DNA from: Tubulanus polymorphus | Lineage: Eukaryota > Nemertea > Palaeonemertea > Tubulaniformes > Tubulanidae | NCBI RefSeq assembly: GCF_964204645.1 | Contig: NC_134035.1 | Span: forward strand, 310,001 to 374,000 | Direction: 5' to 3' | Length of the DNA stretch: 64,000 nucleotides | The notes under the pieces: model-generated | Seen by the model: the letters and a program-made list of their open reading frames with translations, nothing else | Database searches by the model: none | Told to the model about the DNA's origin: nothing | Translations under genes and position numbers: made by a program | In this document: positions 32,001-44,970 of the stretch, piece after piece | How positions within the stretch are numbered: the stretch's first letter is position 1 | How the letters are laid out: each line of letters begins with the position of its first letter

Positions 32001-35000
32001 TGCATCAAACAGTTCATATCATCGCAGATCTGGAACCCTGTGGTTTCTATGTGCTCAACCCTGCAAGTAACTGAGGTCAGGCAACTACTACATTCAAGAG
32101 TGAATAACACTAAAGTTTTCCCATCCTGGTCATTCACTTCTCTTTATTCCTCTAGATTTGGTTTTTTCTTGTATATTCTCAAAAGTGCTGCCAAATAGCA
32201 GTGAAAACGTGTGGACTCCAGTCAGGTCCAGGCTTCTACTTATCAGAAATTATTGAAACATGAAACATGAAGCTAGGTCAATAAGCAATTTCTTTTTATG
32301 AATGACTTTAAGAAAACTGGAAAAAGAGAAACATCTGTACCGGTATCGTACCGGTACATTTTTTTGCCATTATGAGAATGCCGGTTTGCTAGCGTATCTC
32401 TTTAACACCCGTATTGCTCGGGTTAGTTTTACTACCAACGGGTGGCGCTGTATGTAAATTTCACATAAATCAACGACTTTCGGCTATTAGCGGTACTTAA
32501 GACCACTTGAAAACATCATAGTCAATTACGGTAGTAGTGAAAATAAAAAGGTACAGTACAAAGATACAGTACGGTGTACAGTTAAGGACATGATTCCATA
32601 GCACCCATACTAGAGACATTTTATTCAGACAAGGACTATTAGTTAAACATAATCTTCATCACTTTTTCAGCAATTAATGATCTGTTGAATTAATTAGTAA
32701 TTCAGTCTTTCGGTGGTTCGAGATAAAATGCCCGCAAAATAAGAACCTAACGAACCAGGACTGACCACAAATTGCCCAACATAAATTTTCGAAACGACAC
32801 AATCCAATCATGTTTGGTATCAAATGTGGCTCGGACCATGGTCTATTAACTGACCACTGCATGACCAGTACCATATATAGTAAATTATTTGTTTTGCAAA
32901 CAATCAAGTTGTTTGGTGTCAAATAACTAGAAATGATGTGGGCATTAATCTAAAAATTGTTTAACTGACCAATACTTGACCAGTACTGACCAGTTATCAG
33001 TGCTAACCATAACCCCCCATAAGTAATTTATATGTTTAGTAAAGCCATAAAATCGTGTTTGGGCGTCGAGCGACTAAATATGGCGCGGGCTATGATCTAA
33101 CAACTATTTAACTGACCAATTTTTTTACCAATACTGACCTTTAAGTAATTTGTCTATTTTAGAAGCAACACAGTCGTGTTTGGTATCTAATAATTAGATA
33201 TTGTGTGGGCTTTCATCTAACAACACTATTCCAACTGACCAAATCTTGACCAATACTGAACACATAGCTATATTTATCTGTTTCAGAAACAACTTAGTCG
33301 TATCTGGTATCAAATGATTTCATTTGGCCTGAACGTAAATATAACATCTCTTCTAGATGTATAAGCTACACAAGTACTCTCTAATTACCGGTTAAATGTT
33401 TTTAGAAATGACACGGGGTTTTGCCTGAACCCTTCGTTAGAACTACTAGCTCTTATATTTAAATTTGTCGCTTGAAAAGTCTTGTCAGATTTTTATAGTA
33501 GGTAGCGAGCTAACTTTGGAATTTCCTACTAAAGTCTATCCCAGTGGTTATGATCGCGGTGCATCAAACAGTTCATATCATCGCAGATCTGGAACCCTGT
33601 GGTTTCTATGTGCTCAACCCTGCAAGTAACTGAGGTCAGGCAACTACTACATTCAAGAGTGAATAACACTAAAGTTTTCCCATCCTGGTCATTCACTTCT
33701 CTTTATTCCTCTAGATTTGGTTTTTTCTTGTATATTCTCAAAAGTGCTGCCAAATAGCAGTGAAAACGTGTGGACTCCAGTCAGGTCCAGGCTTCTACTT
33801 ATCAGAAATTATTGAAACATGAAACATGAAGCTAGGTCAATAAGCAATTTCTTTTTATGAATGACTTTAAGAAAACTGGAAAAAGAGAAACATCTGTACC
33901 GGTATCGTACCGGTACATTTTTTTGCCATTATGAGAATGCCGGTTTGCTAGCGTATCTCTTTAACACCCGTATTGCTCGGGTTAGTTTTACTACCAACGG
34001 GTGGCGCTGTATGTAAATTTCACATAAATCAACGACTTTCGGCTATTAGCGGTACTTAAGACCACTTGAAAACATCATAGTCAATTACGGTAGTAGTGAA
34101 AATAAAAAGGTACAGTACAAAGATACAGTACGGTGTACAGTTAAGGACATGATTCCATAGCACCCATACTAGAGACATTTTATTCAGACAAGGACTATTA
34201 GTTAAACATAATCTTCATCACTTTTTCAGCAATTAATGATCTGTTGAATTAATTAGTAATTCAGTCTTTCGGTGGTTCGAGATAAAATGCCCGCAAAATA
34301 AGAACCTAACGAACCAGGACTGACCACAAATTGCCCAACATAAATTTTCGAAACGACACAATCCAATCATGTTTGGTATCAAATGTGGCTCGGACCATGG
34401 TCTATTAACTGACCACTGCATGACCAGTACCATATATAGTAAATTATTTGTTTTGCAAACAATCAAGTTGTTTGGTGTCAAATAACTAGAAATGATGTGG
34501 GCATTAATCTAAAAATTGTTTAACTGACCAATACTTGACCAGTACTGACCAGTTATCAGTGCTAACCATAACCCCCCATAAGTAATTTATATGTTTAGTA
34601 AAGCCATAAAATCGTGTTTGGGCGTCGAGCGACTAAATATGGCGCGGGCTATGATCTCACAACTATTTAACTGACCTATTTTTTACCAATACTGACTAAT
34701 ACTTTAAGTAATTTGTCTATTTTAGAAGCAACGCAGTCGTGTTTGGTGTCTAATAATTAGATATTGTGTGGGCTTTCATCTAACAACACTATTCCAACTG
34801 ACCAAATCTTGACCAATACTGACCACATAGCTATATTTATCTGTTTCAGAAACAACTTAGTCGTGTCTGGTATCAAATGATTTCATTTGGCCTGAACGTA
34901 AATATAACATCTCTTTTACATGTAAGCTACACAAGTTCTCTCTAATTACCGGTTAAATGTTTTTAGAAATGACACGGGGTTTTGCCTGAACCCTTCGTTA

Positions 35001-35094
35001 GTACTACTAGCTCTTATATTTAAATTTGTCGCTTGAAAAGTCTTGTCAGATTTTTATAGTAGGTAGCGAGCTAACTTTGGAATTTCCTACTAAA
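29070..35094 (+). repeat. 1559-bp satellite array, about 3.9 units
   Basis: Corresponding points recur at exactly 1559 bp (for example 29556, then 31115, 32674 and 34233). Units 2 and 3 are almost identical. The first ~100 bases of unit 1 and the last ~440 bases of unit 4 are more diverged. Each unit carries taccggta repeats, a run of five diverged ~120-150 bp sub-repeats with an actgaccaatacttgacca core, and an 82-codon open frame on - without coding features. Confidence 0.97.
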
Positions 35095-36076
35095 TGCAAA
35101 ATATTTATCTCGTGGGGTTTTGAACGAACTATGTTGCGCTTTGTAACGTGCGCATTTGAGCCTGTAACGTGCACATTTCACTCGCGTGAACGTGCGTATC
35201 GGTACCATTATGCGAGACTTGTTCAAACTGAACATTAAAGAAGATATTATATCATATCATATATATGAATATAGAAGGAATGATAATGTAGTAGTTTCGT
35301 AGCTGCTGTCCACTGACCACAGATCAAAGTTAATCGCCTGATATGAAGTATATATTGTTATAGGGATGTAGTAGTTCAGCGAGAATTCAAACTTATGGGT
35401 AATTCTGAGTGATCACTCAAAATTACCCATAAGTTTACGCTGACCAATAGAGAAAGCTGTAAGGCCTAAGAAAAGATGCATTAAGTATAACGTATCTTTC
35501 AATATAATGAAGAAGTATTCAATTGGCCATCTGATCACAACAATAGTGACTTGTCTTATTGAAGCAATTGTAAAATACCGGAGAGTTAATTGGAGAACCC
35601 TGAATTCAAAACAATTCCACACTCAATCGTTTACTTTGAAAACACAATTTACAATTTGTGGACATGCATTTTTTCTGCACGAAAAGCATAAAGTATATTA
35701 AATTTGCTTGTAAAAATTTGAAGTTCTCGGGGAAGATTTTTGGCCTAACCTGTGAACACGTCCTTGATATATTTTCTTCATATAAGACCGACCCTTGAAA
35801 TAATGCTGAGAGTTTCGAGGAAAATTGTGGTAGGATGTAAACTTAGGCCGCTTCGTATCCGTGGAAGGTTGCTAATTATTGATTCTATACACAATAATCA
35901 TAAGTACGTAACATGAGACTCGATAGAATATCGTTTTTCAATCATACGTACACGAATTATCGCGTTATAAAGATAAATGGTACTTTAATATACTTGTTAA
36001 GTCTTATAATGTTTATTTCTTTAGAAGTACAAATCAAGAGTGGATCTGCAGGCCACCTGAGACTTCCACGATCTAA
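35095..36076. other. Gene-free stretch
   Basis: No gene recognised; contains the palindrome listed separately. Confidence 0.4.
35376..35443. repeat. Near-perfect palindrome
   Basis: aaacttatgggtaatt and aattacccataagttt surround tgagtgatcactca; the symmetry extends weakly outward (cagcg / cgctg). Confidence 0.9.
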
Positions 36077-36150
36077 GGTCAGTTGCCAAAAGTTAGTAAG
36101 TTTACCAGTGGATAGTTAACATTAATAATGACAATTAAAACTTCATTGCT
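36077..36150 (-). mobile_element. Family A MITE, truncated copy 6
   Basis: tcagttgccaaaagttagta then ccagtggatagttaacat; the other end is lost. Confidence 0.55.
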
Positions 36151-36880
36151 AAAATAACTTTGTACTTGTAAAATAGTCACACTCAAATGCGGAGAATCGA
36201 TAATACGATAATACGATACGAAAACTCACTGTGTTCAAACAAATTCAAAAAGATGACCTCTAGTGAGAAATTGAACGTTGTGTCGTAATGTTCTAATGAT
36301 AAAACTTGGTTTGAAATTTGAAATGTGTACATAGTGGATCTTGTTCATATTAACAGTGTATTTGGCCATGTATCATATTGTATAATGGTTAATCTAAACT
36401 AACTGGTCCCAGAGTTGTATCCTTAATTCCTGTAATAGAGGATGCAATCTTTTTGTGGCAAACAGTACAAATACCTAGAAAAGGCAACGATAGTGCATTG
36501 GCAAACTTTAAGCAAGCGTACATTGGTTTGTTTAGGTTTTTCGTTGGGAAAATTAATGTTTAATCATTATTGAAATATCCGAGGCGAGCTTTTCCAGGAA
36601 TTTACAAAGTTGAGCTTTACACAAGGAATGCTTTTGTAGTCCGATATCCGTGATTACCTCTGGCGTGGAGAGATACAATCTAAAACGTAGAGTCAAATAT
36701 TTTACCACAATTTTCTATGATTAGTAAAAAGATTGAGTACCGGTAATAGACATAAACATGCAAACAGTAATATCTGAATTCCACTCCATTTCAAACTCAT
36801 CTTTACACAAACTCCAACTTGTTGAACAGTTCAAAATCGCGTGGTTTGCATTATTGCGATAGCTAAAATTAGGGACCACG

Positions 36881-37210
36881 ATACTTGCTCATCTACACTG
36901 GCTACCAATTTAACAAAGGATTGAATTTGTGTGTTTGATGTTGTAACAATACCATACTGAATTATGGTTTCAGTTTCTACTTTTTGATTGAACATTTATA
37001 TCACATATTGGGCATCATTTTTACCAGTATATATGGAATAACTTATCCATATATCATTTTTGATTTTATATAATCTGACTTTTGAGATGTCATTCAATCA
37101 ATGCATTCGTATGCGGTCGTCGCTTTCAATAGCCACCACGGACTGGCTCCTTATTATCTCCTTAGCGATACCTTGGCGGACGATCTCATACGTTTCTTGC
37201 CCCAGCCCTA
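36881..37210 (+). mobile_element. Decayed non-LTR retrotransposon reverse-transcriptase tail
   Basis: The translation ILAHLHWLPI*QRIEF matches the conserved LHWLPVxxRIxFK block of CR1/Jockey-type reverse transcriptases. After about 165 bp of unrelated sequence, AFNSHHGLAPYYLLSDTLAD matches the following KALHGLAPxYLxDL block. In-frame stop and interruption show it is dead. Confidence 0.6.
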
Positions 37211-37329
37211 GAATGCTCAATTATAGTCGATATGAAAACCCGATTTGAATTCAAATTCTTAAAGACTCCTAAAAACACACATGTTAATTCGATTACTCTA
37301 AACCGCCTTTGAACATGCAAGAACCAGTG

Positions 37330-39088
37330 AAATAAAGAAGTTTCCAGTTTCTAGGCGCCATTTTGTGGCGGTCCCTCGAGGTCCCCATTGTTGCGATGAT
37401 TTGCGCTCATTTTTAAAACATAAGTTTAGATTGAATATCATATAGTTCTGCAGCCCCTTGCTCGACGAAATCGATTTATACACCATTTTAAAGGAAATGA
37501 AATGCAGATATTTGCTGGCGATTCTTGGGATTTTTGAACGCAAAAATTGAGAACAGTGACGATGTGAAACCAAGGACCGCATATCTTAACCGTGCGTAAA
37601 AGAAATCGCAATATTTATTAATTTTGAAATATCTAAGTATCTCTTGAAGCTTTATTTCCAATTTTCACAGAGGTTAAAGAGGGTAATTTGCAGTTTAAGC
37701 ATGCGTTAAAATCTTTTGAATATCTTTTCTGACGACTGATCTGTACCCGCTTGAATTTGAGATTACGCGCAAAAGGGGTCTCCCACTGCGCATTGCAATT
37801 TCACTGAACATTGAGATTTGCGACAAGAAATCTTTAAATGCAATTTGATTTCTTCACATTTTCCATGGGGATATTTTGAGATGATAATACATATCTTGTT
37901 TGTACCGTATTTTGGCGGGGGCAATTCGTTTAGCTGGTTTCGGGGTCCGGTTTGTCCCGCTATTGAAGTTTGAACGGTCCAGTTGAGGAATTGTCGTATA
38001 CAGCCCATCCAGCCTAGCGCCGATTTTGTGTTCGGTGAAATCAAACGTTTTAGAGTCGATGGTGAAATGTGCCAGTCAATTTAAACGCTTAGGACATATT
38101 TAACACATATCCCTCTCTGGTAATCCCTCATTCTGGGGTCATACGATGAATTTACTGAATCTCAACCTTCTTGCTGGAAAACATCGACCAGAAAACCTTA
38201 CTGATATAAAATTCCAATATAATATTTAAAGGGGTTCAGATCTGTCCCCCATTTGATATTCTGTTTTAGGGGGTCAACGTCCAGTTTGGCAACTTTCAGC
38301 TGCGCCACATATTCAAAAATATATAAAAACTTAGAATTTTTTTCTAGTGTCCAACCATGAGTGGTACATTCGGTTGAAACGCAAATTAGATTCTCAACTA
38401 GGCCACATTTGCAACCAACACGGAAAGTCCCCACTCTTACAAGAAATCCTTTAATTTCCCAACGCTACAAAACTCGAATTCATCAAAACACGCAAAGTCC
38501 ATTTTCAACCATACGAAAATAAAGGTAATATATAACCATCAGAAGCAATATTAGTAATTACAAACCAGTATAAAATCTTATTTCTGCGATTTCTTTTCAC
38601 AAATCTCAATGTTCAGTGAAATAGCGGCGCGGAGTGGGAGACCCCTTTTGCGCGTAATCTCAAACTCAAGCGGGTACAGATCAGTCGTCAGTAAAGATAT
38701 TCAAAAAATTTAACGCAGGCCTAAACTACAAATAACCCTCTTTAACCTCTGTGAAAATTGGAAATACAGCTTTAAGAGATACTTAGATATTTTAAAATTA
38801 ATAAATATTGCGATTTCTTTTACGCGCGGTTAAGATATGCGGTCCTTGGTTTCACATCGTCACTGTTCATCATTGTTGCGTTCAAAAATTCCAAGAATCG
38901 CCAGCAAATATCTGCATTTAATTTCCTTTAAAATGGTGTATAAATTGATTTCGTCGAGCAAGGGGCTGCAGAACTATATGATATTCAATCTAAACTTATG
39001 TTTTAAAAATGAGCGCAAATCATCGCAACAATGGGGACCTCGAGGGACCGCCACAAAATGGCGCCTAGAAACTGGAAACTTCTTTAAT
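37330..39088. mobile_element. Foldback element with ~500-bp inverted arms
   Basis: Left arm 37330-37833 and right arm 38577-39088 are inverted copies (for example ccaaggaccgcatatctta against taagatatgcggtccttgg) around a ~740-bp centre. No transposase frame recognised. Transcription across it would give a long hairpin RNA. Confidence 0.9.
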
Positions 39089-39198
39089 AAAGAAGGGGCT
39101 TTATAAGTTGTATTCATCATTCGAACCCACAATTCTCCTTATCCTATGAATGTGGAGACCCATCCTCGTAAGAGAATGAATATATAGGCTCTGTCATT

Positions 39199-39272
39199 TG
39201 ATATGAGGCTACGTGTCATCTTTAATTGAAATCATGTGATTTCAATTAAAGATGACCCGTGGCCTCATATCA
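39199..39272. repeat. Hairpin with ~35-bp arms
   Basis: tgatatgaggctacgtgtca ... gatgacccgtggcctcatat with a ~2-4 bp loop around 39234. Confidence 0.9.
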
Positions 39273-40200
39273 TTACGTTAGGTTTTTTTAAAGCCTGGGC
39301 GAGAATATATTCTTATGTTTTTGTTTCTGTGAATGTTGCTATTTAAGAGTTCAATAATTTCAGTCTACCAAACAAAGGGTTTTTCTGTATGTTCCGTGTC
39401 CTGTTTTTCCATAACCCTATCGCATTTTAGGTATCTTTTCGCGGATAACCGAAAGTCGTTGTCCCTTTCTAGTAATTTGATGATATATGTCGAATTTAAA
39501 TTTAAAAAGGAATCAGGCATATCTCCTTGTTTGACTTAGTGTGAACTCAACTTTAAGGGGCACTCCCTTAAAAGGCACCGAAGTGAAATCATGTGTCGAG
39601 TGGAGATGACAGAATTTCTTCAAAATCGGCGGAGAAAATTGAGTATTTTGAAAATAATAATTTTACATGTATGCAAATCCGTTATATCTCTCTAGAAATA
39701 ACAATACGACGACAAGCACTTTCGAATCCGACCACGATATTCGAGAAGTTTCACTAGGTCAGTGGTGGTCAGTGATGGTCAATTTATGAATTTTCAATGG
39801 CGAATCCTTTCTATTTTGACACCATAATGCGGTATCAGGTAGTGGTCTTTCTACGAAGCCCACGCGGTGAGCGTATTATTATGAAATCTTTTTTTTTAAA
39901 CCACGGTACCACGAAGTAATAAGCATCGTTTAAGCACTTGAAACAGCCATTAACCACTTGAAACTGTCAGATCAAACATCATACCGCATCCCCGCAAAGA
40001 GGGGTAGTTCAGCAAACCGGAGTTTTCATTGGCCTCTCTAGACTACCCCGGAAAACTAATAATGGCCGGGAATCGGGGCGGGGTTAGGTTTAGAGATAGA
40101 GGTTAGGGGACCAAACCGAAGGTCTGGAGACCCCACTAGTGCACGGGCAGCGGGTTATCCCTGTAAAAAAGTAGTAAGAGTTAATTGTTGTAGTGAGGCG
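39273..40200. other. Gene-free stretch
   Basis: No gene recognised. A small tandem of ggtcagtgatggtcag occurs near 39760. Confidence 0.35.
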
Positions 40201-40202
40201 GT

Positions 40203-41010
40203 CTACGGGACGTTCATGCCTCGGGGCGTGTTCGTGTCGAGTCGTCGTATCCAGTCTTGTTCGGCTGCTTCGCGGATCGGTCTCGTGGACCCTGTAGGTG
40301 TTGGAGACAGTACACCCGAAAGTGTTCGCGGATGTGGTCGACTTGGTTGAAGTGGTCTTAGACTGGAGTCGAATTCTTCGTTCTGATGCGTGAGACGCGA
40401 TGCGTGACGCGTTCTCGTAGAGACATTCCGGTTTGGCCGACGTACAGCATGTTGCACTTGGTGCATTCGATGCAGTATACAATTTCACGGGTCGCGCAAT
40501 TAATTGTGCTGCGGATCGCGTGCATTTTGTTGTGGCTGCGGAAAACGGTTGTTTCTCGGACGAGTGGACACGTACGACATCTCGGTGTTCTGCATTTCTT
40601 GGTGCCTCGACGTCGGGTTGACGGAGTTCTTTGAGTAGACCTGGAAATAGAAGAATTGGAAACAACGGAAGTATTTCTGTTACGATGCGGTGAAGAGGGA
40701 ACTCGGGGAGGGGTGGCTCCGTGGGTTTGAGCTGCGACGAAGTTAGGAGATCTTTGAGACTCTTGTGCTTGGTGTAGGCGGTGACCGTGGTTACCTCGTC
40801 CGACCGGGCGGTGGCCGTAGCCAGTTCCGTAAATCTGGTTCGGATGTTACGGGCTAGGGTTCGGTTTGCTTCGGAGTGAGGTAAGATAAGTGGTAAACGC
40901 TTTTTCGGCGGTTCGTTGGCCCGTTGTTGTTCTCGTAGATCTCGTTCGGCGTGGTGCCGTAGAGCTTGGCTTTTGATGTGTCGCAGTTCGCGGTCTTTGT
41001 AGCCAGTACT
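40203..41010 (-). pseudogene. Broken retroelement 3' end with GIY-YIG nuclease domain
   Basis: Read on -, a linker (KRLPLILPHSEANRTLARNI) is followed in another frame by CRTPRCRTCPL and REIVYCIECTKCNMLYVGQT then GMSLRERVTHR, the GIY-YIG core as seen in Penelope-like and related reverse-transcriptase elements. A stop at 40358-40360 interrupts it, and the closing motif QDWIRRLDTNTPRGMN sits in a third frame at about 40203-40275. No reverse transcriptase remains. It is a 5'-truncated, frameshifted copy. Base composition is richer in G+C than the flanks. Confidence 0.8.
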
Positions 41011-41087
41011 TTAAGTTTTAGTTATAGGTCATAGTAGTTAGTTATCTAGTAGTAGTTAGTTGCTCTTCGCAAATTTGTGAGCAATAA

Positions 41088-41116
41088 ATCTATCTATCTA
41101 TCTATCTGTCTGTCTA

Positions 41117-41207
<91 letters not shown>

Positions 41208-41212
41208 GTCTG

Positions 41213-41267
<55 letters not shown>

Positions 41268-41331
41268 GTCTATCTATCTATCTATCTGTCTATCTGTCTA
41301 TCTATCTAGCTATCTATCTGTCTATCTATCC
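41088..41331 (+). repeat. (TCTA/TCTG)n tetranucleotide array
   Basis: About 60 units of tcta with blocks of tctg. It is preceded by aataaa, as often seen at retroposon tails. Confidence 0.98.
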
Positions 41332-43295
41332 TAATCGTTGGTGGTAAGCTTTTACAATCGGATGGGCTTATACTTATGGTTACGTTAGGGGTTATAGATG
41401 TTATAAGTGGTGTCGGGTCAACACGTCCTCGCAGACCCGGTCAAAACGTCCTCGCTTCTATCGGTCAAAACGTCCTCACTCACGCCGGAATAATTACAAA
41501 TAATTACAACTCACAAAAACATCATGATATCAAACACTAAGATAGGCCTTCCCCGATGACACTTTGGCAGAATACGTTCTTCAGCGAGAGATGTCCTTTA
41601 CAATATGAATTGATGGCGTAGGTTTCGAGCTGCGATTGTTGTTTAGAACAAGCACCTGAATTTCATTTTTCTTTTGTTTGCTGTTTCATAGCTTTACATT
41701 GATTTTAAATTCCTGTAGCGTACAAAAATAGAAACACACATTAACTTTACGTTTATTATATTATTTATTCCGTCAATACTCAAAATTTTAGATACATACT
41801 CTAAAAATGGAAATGGTACTTGTTCATGGGTCGTCATGATTTAGTACATAATATTCATCTTATCGTAGTTTAATTTAGAACTTATTCTGGACGATTGATT
41901 TCGCGCGTTGTCGTCAAACCATAGGAACGACTAATTCAATCAGTCAGCAGGTGTGTGTCAGTTTAAACGTTATGGTCGTAATTGTATTTGTAAAACTGAA
42001 TACAAGAAACTGCTGCATTTATCTATTGATGAAATGTTTAGTTTAATTCATCAGTTCTATCATAGAGAACGAGGATGAACGCAACGATTTTCAAGAGGTC
42101 GTACGTCGACAAATGGATTTTGGCCGCATATGTATTGCCGCCTCTAATCCCGGTCGGTGTTGGTTCAATCATCTATCCATTTACTCCGGAGAATGGAGCG
42201 GAGAATTTCTCCTGCCCCCATAGGAAAATACTGCTTCCCGGAATTAAAACCACCATCGATCACCATTTCTGAGGCTTAGTGCGTATTGGATTACTGAATA
42301 AGTAATACGTATGATTCAGTCTGGTGCCACATTTTCTCCTTCGAATACGCTTCATTCATTTTGCACAGTTATTGACGGGGTCCAGAAGTCTCAGATCCCC
42401 GCCTTAAGGGTCCTCTGTGATTTCTGCATTTCCTAGATTGTATTGTTAAGAATATCTCATCAATCAGTCGCTCGGTCATTCGGTCACCAGTCATCCATTT
42501 ATCCAGTCAGGCATCATACCATATTTGTAATGAAGAGGGACCCCAAATCCATTGGTCCTGAGAGACAGATTGATGATAAAACAAGGGATTTTCTGGACTT
42601 TTTCGCCTGGAGAAAGAGTACAGAACAGGTGGGGGATTTCCTTCTATATTCGGCTCGGATGTACTGGCATACCTGTACTGGGATACCCCTCTTTCTAAAG
42701 GTTTGATTATTTCAAAAGTTAGTTTGGGTATGTGGGGCGAAAACCATTATCAGCCGAGCCCAACTTTCGTTCGACAATGAATGGCCAAGGAATGGTTTAG
42801 GCCGTTGATGATAGTGATATTAAAAGTAAAATAATCATTCCTTAACTATAATCGAAGTTTTTTAAGGGTTAAGAGGCGCAAGTTGCATACGTATTTGAAC
42901 AAAATGTGTCGCGCACGACTTAACTGGAACCATGGCCGTGACCGGGACGTGATTAGTCTATATATATTCTGTACATGAGTCAGATCGGCTGTCATACGAG
43001 ACGCACGTACAGTTTTGTGGGGATTCAGGATATTGGATTTTTGAAACGGAAATACGCTATTTAGAACTCTCAAATTCAAAAACCAACCGTCGTATCTAGG
43101 CCTAATATGCTGCAACGATCAGTTATATATTTGTAGAGATTCAAGATATAGACTCTGGAGCTGCAAGTTTGGTCAGAAATGGGCGATTTCAGTCTGAGTC
43201 GACATCGTCACGGCGTTGACCATTGTGACGTCATGGTCTTTTGTCCGAATGTGAATGGCCGTGGAATATGTTCGAATGTTTTCCTGTCACAATCG
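41332..43295. other. Gene-free stretch
   Basis: Short open frames at 42075-42272 and 42443-42706 have no recognisable similarity. No splice-linked exons seen. Confidence 0.35.
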
Positions 43296-43480
43296 GGCGG
43301 ACCGGATGGCTTAGTCGGTCGGCGACTAGCGTGTCACCGCTGTGGCCCAGGTTCGAGTCTCGGAGGAGGCGGGTCAGGATGTGGCAAGTGATCTCCGGTA
43401 AGCGGGCGAGTCGAGAGTACTGTCCTCCCTGGAATGAGGTTGCTAATGCGTGAGTCCTACAAAATAACTGGTGTGGGGTA
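43296..43480 (+). mobile_element. tRNA-derived SINE
   Basis: A-box tggcttagtcgg at 43308-43319 and B-box ggttcgagtct at 43350-43360, spaced as in pol III promoters, followed by a non-tRNA body. The cloverleaf is not complete, so it is not a working tRNA gene. Confidence 0.6.
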
Positions 43481-44970
43481 AATTATGTTTAATTCAGTCG
43501 TTTCTGGCTGAATTATTTATTTATCCCACAATACCGGTCCCGGCAGCGGAGTAATTCCCCCAGGGACCTTCGACTTTTTTACAATATTAGTTTGTTATTT
43601 TAAGTTGAGTGGTGAGGGTTTGGGTCATTTTATATTTATTTAATTCCTCGAACTGAAGAAATCCAAGCGACTATTCGGTACAAGCAGCGCGCGGTGATCA
43701 ATCACAGTTCTTTCTCAACTGATGATAAAACTTCCATAATTTTTCACCAGATTTCAGTTAAAGAAGATGTGTACGCGGCGATGTCTGGTGAACTTGTGTA
43801 TAAATTCGGCTTCAAAACGACTCTATCCAATAGAGAATCACTCACTGGAGACCTGCCATACGCTCTACTACACAATAGTGCCGCGTCACTGCACAAACCC
43901 TTAAGCAAACTTCAATATCATAAAGCAAAACTCGAAAAAAGTAAAATTGAGCCGGTATTACAGTTCAAAACCGGACTTAAATAGAAGGGAAATCTACACT
44001 AAAGTTTGTTGGAGTTTATCTAAACCATTAGCTAAAATTTCAGCATACAATTTTAGGCTAAAATCGTAGCATTCGATATTTCTATCTTTAACAATATGTG
44101 CCTCTATGAATAGTCGAATTAAACTCGATGACCTGTAGGCCCCATTGAAAATGTTTGGCACGAATTGAATGGTTCTTGCGGATTAGCGTCACGGACTCGG
44201 GTCTGTCACAGGAATGCGCGATCGAGCTTTCTGATTGATCCAATCCGGTCGCATCGATGATGCACCGTCGCTGATTGGTTGACGTAGGTATTAGAAGCGC
44301 GGTTCGAGCCGCCCGATGCCAGTCCGAGAACTGATGTCCAGCGATGAAGGTCACCTATAAGAGCTCTGCAACAAGGCGTGAAGAAAGTGTGGCTTCAAGC
44401 GAACAACCAACTAATAAGCGGCTGATGATGTAAGGAGAGACTGGAACGTGAAGGAATTTGTGACGCCTAGCGATTGAGAACGCAAGATGAGACTGGCGGC
44501 TGATGGTGCAGATGATCGCGGAGGAGATCCCGATACTGCTGCTGCTGTTACTGGTGTTGCTGCTGCTGTTGATGTCGGATTTCAACTACAAACAGATGAC
44601 GGCTAATTTGCTGATGAAGACTAGTTGCTGTTGTCGCTGATTTCCGATGTTCTATTTCGCGCACATTCATACATTATGAATATTGTGTCTTTTTAGGGTT
44701 AAACCGAAACCAGTTCGCTACTACTGACAACTACATGTACACACAATTCGTTTGTCGCAACGTCCTGAACTAGTCTGCTGCTGCTGCTGCTACTGCTGCT
44801 GCTGCTGCTGCTGCATTGGGAACCGCATCAACTCACATTTTGCTGTTTCGGTATCTTTACATTAAGATAAGGTAATTATATTAAACTTACCCATCCGTAC
44901 ATTTTGCATCTTCATTAGCTTGACGATTATCCGATTTGTTTTTCAGCTGGCAATATTTGAGTGACGGCAA
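43481..44970. other. Gene-poor stretch with CTG repeats and promoter-like motifs
   Basis: Two short CTG runs (44538-44575, 44777-44815). On + an inverted CCAAT (gattggtt, 44273) and cctataaga (44353) form a promoter-like pair, but no gene follows. A 96-codon open frame at 43694-43984 is unrecognised. Confidence 0.3.

Noticed and set aside
29556-34481. 82-codon - strand frame repeated four times at 1559-bp spacing
   Set aside because: It is part of the satellite unit; no start context, family or codon bias. Conservation is explained by array homogenisation.
41077-41334. IYLSIYLS-type open frame
   Set aside because: Tetranucleotide microsatellite.
44273-44360. Inverted CCAAT plus TATA-like motif as a promoter
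   Set aside because: No recognisable transcript or coding exon follows; kept only as a remark.
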